Assembly (NCBI GenBank): GCA_964651045.1
Contig: CAZYVD010000052.1
Location: 1 to 20,860, forward strand
DNA from: CAZYVD01 sp964651045
GTDB lineage: Bacteria > Zhuqueibacterota > QNDG01 > DSAB01
DNA length: 20,860 nt
Reading direction: 5' to 3'
Below, piece after piece: positions 15,759 to 20,860 of the stretch. How positions within the stretch are numbered: position 1 is the first letter of the stretch; each line of letters opens with the position of its first letter. Below the pieces are notes generated by a model. The model did not search any database, was not told the DNA's origin, and saw only the letters and a program-made list of their open reading frames with translations. The translations under genes were made by a program, and so were the position numbers.

Positions 15759-16817
15759 ATGAACAGATATTTCATTCTGGCCACAACGTTTATATTGATT
15801 TTGGGAGGTTGTTCAACCCTTTTTGCAACGAGTGAGGCTGCTGTGCCTTTTCTTCTGATATCGCCAGGCGCAAGAGCAGCAGGTATGGGAGAGGCCTTTG
15901 TTGCTGTAGCCGACGATGCAACGGCAATTCACTGGAATCCTGCAGGTCTGGCATTCCTGAGAGGTAGTGAGATAATCATCATGCATTGCAAGTGGCTGCC
16001 TGGACTTGTTGATGACATGTATTATGATTTTGCATCTTTCAGGCACTATTTTCCGAGTCTTGGAGGAACGATTGGTGCAAATGTGACCTATTTCAATATG
16101 GGTGAACAGATTTGGATGGATGAATACAATCAGGAGCGTGGTAAATTCAGGAGTTACGATTTTGCTTTTGCTGTCAGCTATGCCACTCAGCTCTCAAAGA
16201 ATTTTGGAATTGGCGTGACAATGAGATACATACAGAGCCTCTTGGCACCCGATTGGGTTCAGGTTGGAGAGGAGAAGGGAAGCGGTAAAGGGAATGCCTT
16301 TGGTGTCGATGTGGGAATACTCTACAAGTTACCGTTTCTCAAGGGCATGTCATTTGGTGCAAATCTTTCCAACATGGGACCAAAGATAACTTATATCGAT
16401 GCCGATCAGGCAGACCCGATTCCAACAAATTTGAAACTCGGACTTGCCTATAGAGTCCTGAACACCGAATACAATCGATTGACTGTAGCAATGGATGCAA
16501 ATAAGATTCTCGTGAGACGTTATAAAGATGGCACCTCCGATCCTTTTTACAAGGCGATCTTTACAACATGGACAGAGGGTTCTTTTAGTGATCAGATGCG
16601 GAGTTTCATCATATCAGTAGGTGCAGAGTATGTTTACAACAACATGATATTTCTCCGTGCCGGATATTACTATGATGAAGAAGGAGAGGTAAAGTTCCCA
16701 TCATTTGGAGCAGGACTGCAGTATTCCAAATACAGATTCGATTTTTCGTATGTTGCAGCAAAACAGGGACATCCCCTCTCTGATACAATGCGGTTTTCAC
16801 TCTCGATTGGATTCTAA
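15759..16817 (+). CDS. PorV/PorQ family outer-membrane protein
   Basis: 352 residues, ATG 15759, AGGAGG site 8 nt upstream. After a signal peptide comes the family hallmark: AAVPFLLISPGARAAGMGEAFVAVADDATAIHWNPAGLAFLRG (about residues 27-70). Alternating amphipathic strands follow, as in a FadL-like beta-barrel, and the chain ends in Phe (SLSIGF), as many outer-membrane barrels do. Characterised PorV is the T9SS protein that receives cargo by its C-terminal domain after translocation. PorQ and other paralogs have related roles. Three cargo genes with such domains flank it here, which supports a T9SS role. One oddity: LGGC at residues 15-18 resembles a lipobox, though a lipidated barrel would be unusual. 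PorV or a paralog cannot be separated by eye, so no gene symbol is given. Confidence 0.85.
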   Translation: MNRYFILATTFILILGGCSTLFATSEAAVPFLLISPGARAAGMGEAFVAVADDATAIHWNPAGLAFLRGSEIIIMHCKWLPGLVDDMYYDFASFRHYFPSLGGTIGANVTYFNMGEQIWMDEYNQERGKFRSYDFAFAVSYATQLSKNFGIGVTMRYIQSLLAPDWVQVGEEKGSGKGNAFGVDVGILYKLPFLKGMSFGANLSNMGPKITYIDADQADPIPTNLKLGLAYRVLNTEYNRLTVAMDANKILVRRYKDGTSDPFYKAIFTTWTEGSFSDQMRSFIISVGAEYVYNNMIFLRAGYYYDEEGEVKFPSFGAGLQYSKYRFDFSYVAAKQGHPLSDTMRFSLSIGF

Positions 16818-16852
16818 TCATATTGCACAGGCAAGCAGATTTTTAATGTTTG

Positions 16853-17005
16853 AGGGGTTGTATCAAGAGTATTTTAACCGCTGACTATGCAGAGTATGTG
16901 CAAGGCGCACTAATAACAATATTTTAAAAATAGGATTTAGTCTCTTTGCATATTCTCTGCAGCCTCTGCGGTTTCCTGAGATTTCAGACTTTTGATACAG
17001 CCCCT
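16853..17005. mobile_element. 153-bp MITE-like palindromic element
   Basis: The ends are imperfect inverted repeats: AGGGGTTGTATCAAGAGT (from 16853) and, on the other strand, AGGGGCTGTATCAAAAGT (from 17005), 16 of 18 matching. The ends resemble those of some insertion sequences. The interior is also inverted: AACCGCTGACTATGCAGAG (16876 onward) against AACCGCAGAGGCTGCAGAG (reverse of about 16939-16973). The element can therefore fold into one long imperfect hairpin with an AT-rich loop. It codes for nothing. No clear target-site duplication was seen. It sits between the PorV-family gene and the M6-like gene. Confidence 0.62.
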
Positions 17006-17033
17006 TTCTTCTAACACGGGTTTATTAGCAGAG

Positions 17034-20000
17034 ATGAAAAGAACAATAAAATACTTATTAATTTTGTATTTGACAACATGTTGTTTCTTTCAAGTTTTGG
17101 GTAAGGATTTTACTTTTCGATTTCACAGGCCGTCGGTATCTGGTAAAAATCTTTTAAAGAGCAGCCTATATCGCTGGGAGCAGGGTCAGTTTATTCTTAA
17201 CAGATCATCAAATGGTACTGTTCCAACAGATACAATAAGCATCATGGCCATCCTTGTCGAGTTTCAGCCCGACGATGATGAAAGAACAACAGGCAACGGT
17301 CTTTTTGATCTTTCAATATCACCCAATGCTGCCATAGATCCCCCGCCACATGACAGGGATTATTTTCAGACTCAGCTCGAGGCATTGTCCAATTATTATT
17401 TTTCTGTATCAAATGGAAACCTTTTGATAAAGGCTTTTGTTTTTGATTCCGTTTTTTCCCTTCCTAACAGGATGGCCTATTATAATCCTGCGACAACAGA
17501 AGAAGAACTTGACAGGGGACTTGCAGAGCTTTTCAGAGACGCAGTGAAGTTGGCAGATTCGGCAGGGGTAAAATTTTCTGAATATGATTGTTTGATTATT
17601 TTTCATGCTGGTGTAGGCAGGGATATAGATGTGGGGTATGATCCAACACCATGCGATATACCTTCGGCATTTTTGAATCTTAAGGATCTGAAGAAGCAGT
17701 TTGGAGATGATGATCCTGACTACATGGGTATAAATGTTGAGGAGGGTGAATATTTTATCCAAGAAGGTATAATCCTGCCTGAAACAGAGAGCCAGGAGGG
17801 CATCGAGATTGCAATGCTTGGAACAATGACTCTGATGTTTGGATTTCAGCTTGGCCTTCCAGCACTCTGGGATACAGAGACAGGGCGATCGGGTATAGGA
17901 AGGTGGGGGTTGATGGATCAGGGTTCTGGAAATTTCTATGGATTGATTCCTGCCGAACCGTGCGGTTGGAGTAAGGTCTTTTTAGGCTGGGAGACTCCCA
18001 TTGATACTGTTTTTGGTGACAGTCTGAAGGTTGGCTGTTCAAAAACAGTGGAAAGTAGCAAGATATACAGAATACCAATAAACGATCATGAATATTTTCT
18101 TATAGAGAACAGGATACACGATTTCAATGGAGATGGTGTTGCAATCGGGTGGGACAAGGTGGGTCACAAAATCATATTCAAGCCAGATGGGACGGTTGAG
18201 GCAGAAGAGAATTTTGGAGTAATTGTCCGGGTCGATGAGTATGATTACGGGCTTCCCGGTTCAGGAGTATTGATCTGGCACATAGATGAAAGAGTCATCG
18301 AAGAAAACTATTCAGAAAACAAAGTCAATGTTAATGAATACAAAAGAGGTGTAGATCTGGAAGAGGCGGATGGCGCTCAGGACATTGGGCAGGGTTATGG
18401 ATTTACACACCCAGGAGCAGGATCTGAGACAGGCGTGATGCACGATGCATGGTACAGGGAAAACGAGATTCATATGCTTGCTAACAATTCAGATGTTGTT
18501 TCATTTACACCTGACACACATCCAAACACCCGTTCCAACTCCGGTGGAAATTCACACATAGTCATTTATGATTTCTCAAGCATCGATACTGTGATGTCAT
18601 TTTCGATCAGAAACGATCTTATCCAGAAGGGATTCCCTCAGGATTTTGGATTGGGTCTCGTACCACATCCACCGATTTTTGGTGATCTTGATGGCGACGG
18701 ATACAATGAGATAATAATTTCAACAGAGCAGGGAAAAATTTTTGTGTGGACAAAAGATGGCGAGCCGCTTGTGGAGAATGGGGGAGAAGGATATAGGGTT
18801 TCAGTATCTGGCGATACGACCTATTTCCCTGTTGCACTCTTTATAGATGCAGGGAGAGAGATTTCAGAATCTATAGTTGCAGATTTTGATGGTGATTCAA
18901 AGGATGAGATAATCTCTGGCACCTCTGATGGGCATCTACTTGCATGGGAATATAATGGTAGTGGCCCTGAGGAAGTTTTTGATTTGAGTGATTTCGATGG
19001 AGCCGTTACGGCCTTACTGTTTTATGGTGGATTTGTTGTTGGAACTGATGGGGGAACAATATTCTACTTATCCGCTGATTATAGAAAACTCTGGCAGAGG
19101 AATCTTAATCAGGGTGGTATATCAGGAATATGTGTATATTCTGGAGACTCTTTCATAATTACAACAGATAAGGAATATATCATAAGGGTCGACACTGGAG
19201 GAGAAGTTTTAGATAAGAGATTTTTAAACGGTATGGGTGTTTTGAGTCGTCCAGCCTCTTTCTGGTCAAATGATACGACTGGTGAATCGGTTGTGGCTGT
19301 TGCAGGTAGTGGGTCGCTTATGATATTTAAAGAGGATTTTAATAGTGGGATGAAGTTTGGAGAGCACTATCTTCCTGATGAGATCGGCCCACCAGTTATA
19401 GGAGATTTTGACGGCGACGGATTCATAGAGATAGCAGTGTGTGGAGGAGGAAGGATCTGGTGTTTTAACCATAATGGGAGTCTGGCCGATTACTTCCCTG
19501 TTCCATGGCACAACAGAGACATTTCTCTTTCGTATCCCTTGATTGCCGATGTTGATGGCAGCGGCTTTGCAGATGCTCTTTCAGTGGCATCTAATGGCAA
19601 TATAGAGGCATATGGATTGGATGGCATGGAGGTAGAGGGATTTCCGTTGACCGGAGGGGGCAGTGGCAGTGTTGTACCGCTTCTCACCGATCTTGATTGT
19701 GATGGTGATACAGAACTGGCAGTTGTCAGTGATAATGGAACTTTGTTTGTATGGGATCTAGCGGTAGAATACAAACCAGAGAGTATTTTATGGGGAAGTT
19801 TTCTTCATGACTGTGCTCATACAGGTATGAATGTTGAGGCGCTGGTCAGGAAAGAGCCTAAGGATTGTATAATGGTTTCCAGACTTGTATACAACTATCC
19901 GAATCCAACCAATGGAAACTCTACAACAATAAGGTATCGTCTGGAAAAGAAGGCTCGGGTAACGGTTACTATAGTGGATCTTTCTGGTGAGCTGATCGAT

Positions 20001-20150
20001 AGATTCAGCGGACCTGGCCAGCCTCAGACTGAAAACGAGGTTGAATGGAATCTATCAGGTGTTGAGAGTGGAGTTTATTTTTGTGAGGTAAGGGCAGAGG
20101 CTGGAGGAAAAGAGGAGATTGCAATAATTAAAATAGCCGTGATCAAGTAG
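17034..20150 (+). CDS. M6-like protein with lost zinc motif, FG-GAP repeats, T9SS sorting domain
   Basis: I choose ATG 17034 (1,038 residues): a signal peptide starts there (MKRTIKYLLILYLTTCCFFQVLG). An upstream in-frame TTG at 16992 lies in the MITE end. The ribosome site is weak. Residues 50-420 follow the M6 (immune inhibitor A-like) plan: MAILVEFQPDDDE, YFSVSNGNL, then QLGLPALWDTETGRSGIGRWGLMDQGSGNFYGLIPAEP. However, where M6 enzymes read HEFGH, this protein reads LMFGF (residues 267-271): both His and the Glu are gone, so it is probably not an active protease. Residues of about 549-900 hold five FG-GAP/VCBS-like blades with calcium-type loops (DLDGDGYNEI, DFDGDSKDEI, DFDGDGFIEI, DVDGSGFADA, DLDCDGDTEL). 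The last 90 or so residues are a T9SS type A sorting domain (YNYPNPTNGNSTTIRY, ending VESGVYFCEV). It is probably a surface binding or structural protein. Confidence 0.85.
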   Translation: MKRTIKYLLILYLTTCCFFQVLGKDFTFRFHRPSVSGKNLLKSSLYRWEQGQFILNRSSNGTVPTDTISIMAILVEFQPDDDERTTGNGLFDLSISPNAAIDPPPHDRDYFQTQLEALSNYYFSVSNGNLLIKAFVFDSVFSLPNRMAYYNPATTEEELDRGLAELFRDAVKLADSAGVKFSEYDCLIIFHAGVGRDIDVGYDPTPCDIPSAFLNLKDLKKQFGDDDPDYMGINVEEGEYFIQEGIILPETESQEGIEIAMLGTMTLMFGFQLGLPALWDTETGRSGIGRWGLMDQGSGNFYGLIPAEPCGWSKVFLGWETPIDTVFGDSLKVGCSKTVESSKIYRIPINDHEYFLIENRIHDFNGDGVAIGWDKVGHKIIFKPDGTVEAEENFGVIVRVDEYDYGLPGSGVLIWHIDERVIEENYSENKVNVNEYKRGVDLEEADGAQDIGQGYGFTHPGAGSETGVMHDAWYRENEIHMLANNSDVVSFTPDTHPNTRSNSGGNSHIVIYDFSSIDTVMSFSIRNDLIQKGFPQDFGLGLVPHPPIFGDLDGDGYNEIIISTEQGKIFVWTKDGEPLVENGGEGYRVSVSGDTTYFPVALFIDAGREISESIVADFDGDSKDEIISGTSDGHLLAWEYNGSGPEEVFDLSDFDGAVTALLFYGGFVVGTDGGTIFYLSADYRKLWQRNLNQGGISGICVYSGDSFIITTDKEYIIRVDTGGEVLDKRFLNGMGVLSRPASFWSNDTTGESVVAVAGSGSLMIFKEDFNSGMKFGEHYLPDEIGPPVIGDFDGDGFIEIAVCGGGRIWCFNHNGSLADYFPVPWHNRDISLSYPLIADVDGSGFADALSVASNGNIEAYGLDGMEVEGFPLTGGGSGSVVPLLTDLDCDGDTELAVVSDNGTLFVWDLAVEYKPESILWGSFLHDCAHTGMNVEALVRKEPKDCIMVSRLVYNYPNPTNGNSTTIRYRLEKKARVTVTIVDLSGELIDRFSGPGQPQTENEVEWNLSGVESGVYFCEVRAEAGGKEEIAIIKIAVIK

Positions 20151-20161
20151 TGGATAGATAA

Positions 20162-20860
20162 ATGAGCAGGAGAATGAATTTTGACCGAACTTTGATATTA
20201 AGTTTCCTCGTTTCGATCTTTATCACAGGTCATTGTCTTGCTCAGAGTAAGGATTACAATCACCCCGAACTCCACTGGCGAACTATTGAGACCGACCACT
20301 TTTTCATACACTATCACAATGGAACAGAGAGAAGCGCTGAGGTTACAGCAGAGATTGCAGAGCAAGTTTATGATCCCATCACATCCCTCTACGGTTATGA
20401 GCCTGACGGGAAGATACATTTCATAATAAAGGACTATGAAGACAACTCGAATGGAGCCTCATTCTATTATGATAATAAGATTGAGATATGGGCACCAGCA
20501 ATGGCATTCACTCTTCGTGGAACACACGACTGGCTGAGAAATGTTGTTACACATGAATTTACACATATGATTTCCTTAGGTGCGGCAAGAAAAATGCCTC
20601 GACAGATTCCTGCAATATACCTTCAGTGGCTCGATTATGAAAAAGAGAAACGTCCGGATGTTATACACGGTTATCCCAATAAACTGGTCTCATTCCCACT
20701 TGCAGGCACTGTCATTCCTCCCTGGTTTGCAGAAGGAGTGGCTCAATTTCAGAAGGCAGGAATCGAGTATGATACATGGGATTCCCACCGTGACATGGTG
20801 CTGCGCACTGCAGTACTGGAAGGCAGGCTTCTTTCTGTCTCTGAGATGTCGATCTTTGAT
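20162..20860 (+). CDS. Secreted HExxH metallopeptidase, gluzincin/peptidase MA-like, N-terminal part
   Basis: Open from ATG 20162 to the right edge (233 codons), 11 nt after the M6-like gene stop, so probably co-transcribed. A signal peptide (residues 1 to about 28, LILSFLVSIFITGHCLA) exports it. The catalytic motif is VVTHEFTHMI near residue 140, with both His and the Glu intact. A likely third ligand is the Glu in WFAEGVAQF near 195, the spacing of the gluzincin clan. YDTWDSHRDMVLRTAVLEGRLLS follows, as seen in large bacterial proteins that continue into a TolB-like propeller. The rest lies outside the window, so domain layout and any sorting domain are unknown. The ribosome site is weak. 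A second in-frame ATG at 20174 is possible. Confidence 0.85.
   Translation, partial: MSRRMNFDRTLILSFLVSIFITGHCLAQSKDYNHPELHWRTIETDHFFIHYHNGTERSAEVTAEIAEQVYDPITSLYGYEPDGKIHFIIKDYEDNSNGASFYYDNKIEIWAPAMAFTLRGTHDWLRNVVTHEFTHMISLGAARKMPRQIPAIYLQWLDYEKEKRPDVIHGYPNKLVSFPLAGTVIPPWFAEGVAQFQKAGIEYDTWDSHRDMVLRTAVLEGRLLSVSEMSIFD

Noticed and set aside
16992..17033. TTG start for the M6-like protein
   Set aside because: It lies in the terminal repeat of the MITE-like element and would put 14 residues before a normal signal peptide.

Overview
The window looks like a chromosomal piece from a moderately AT-rich Gram-negative bacterium of the Fibrobacterota-Chlorobiota-Bacteroidota (FCB) group or a neighbouring candidate phylum. 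The evidence is a PorV/PorQ-type outer-membrane protein next to three large secreted proteins with type IX secretion (T9SS) type A C-terminal sorting domains (YPNPFNPET-like start, SGIYFYKI-like end). I cannot assign a phylum from sequence alone. No tRNA, rRNA, CRISPR array, phage or complete insertion sequence was seen.

Layout. (1) Positions 1-4537, minus strand: a tight four-gene unit running leftwards: a lipoprotein-like protein with a degenerate M23/LytM fold, a patatin-type phospholipase, a DUF362 protein, and an S9 peptidase of the glutamyl endopeptidase (CGEP) type that runs off the left edge. (2) 4652-5519, plus strand: a single sulfotransferase with its own promoter and almost no 5' leader, closed by a bidirectional terminator at 5487-5519. 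(3) 5526-8420, minus strand: a housekeeping operon efp-accB-accC-gcvH behind a near-consensus promoter. (4) 8429-20860, plus strand: a secretion region. It holds a two-module beta-helix cargo gene broken at an (AT)7 tract, a BNR-propeller/Ig-like cargo gene, a PorV-family gene behind a long structured leader, an M6-like cargo protein without its zinc motif, and the start of an intact HExxH peptidase that runs off the right edge.

How the genes fit. In known T9SS, cargo crosses the outer membrane by its C-terminal domain and PorV receives it there. Finding a PorV-like gene among three such cargoes suggests a local secretion/surface-display set. Region 3 supplies both subunits of the biotin carboxylase half of acetyl-CoA carboxylase, a lipoyl carrier protein and the translation factor EF-P.

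Most notable observations: (a) a roughly 200-nt leader before the PorV-like gene, with a consensus promoter, two long hairpins each followed by T6, and competing pairings, which looks like an undescribed attenuator or riboswitch; (b) the dinucleotide tract at 9956-9969, where a one-unit change would restore a protein of about 1,443 residues, so it could be a phase-variable switch; (c) replacement of HEFGH by LMFGF in the M6-like protein; (d) a diverged intergenic repeat with a compensated hairpin in front of two secretion genes; (e) a 153-bp MITE-like palindrome between the PorV-like and M6-like genes.
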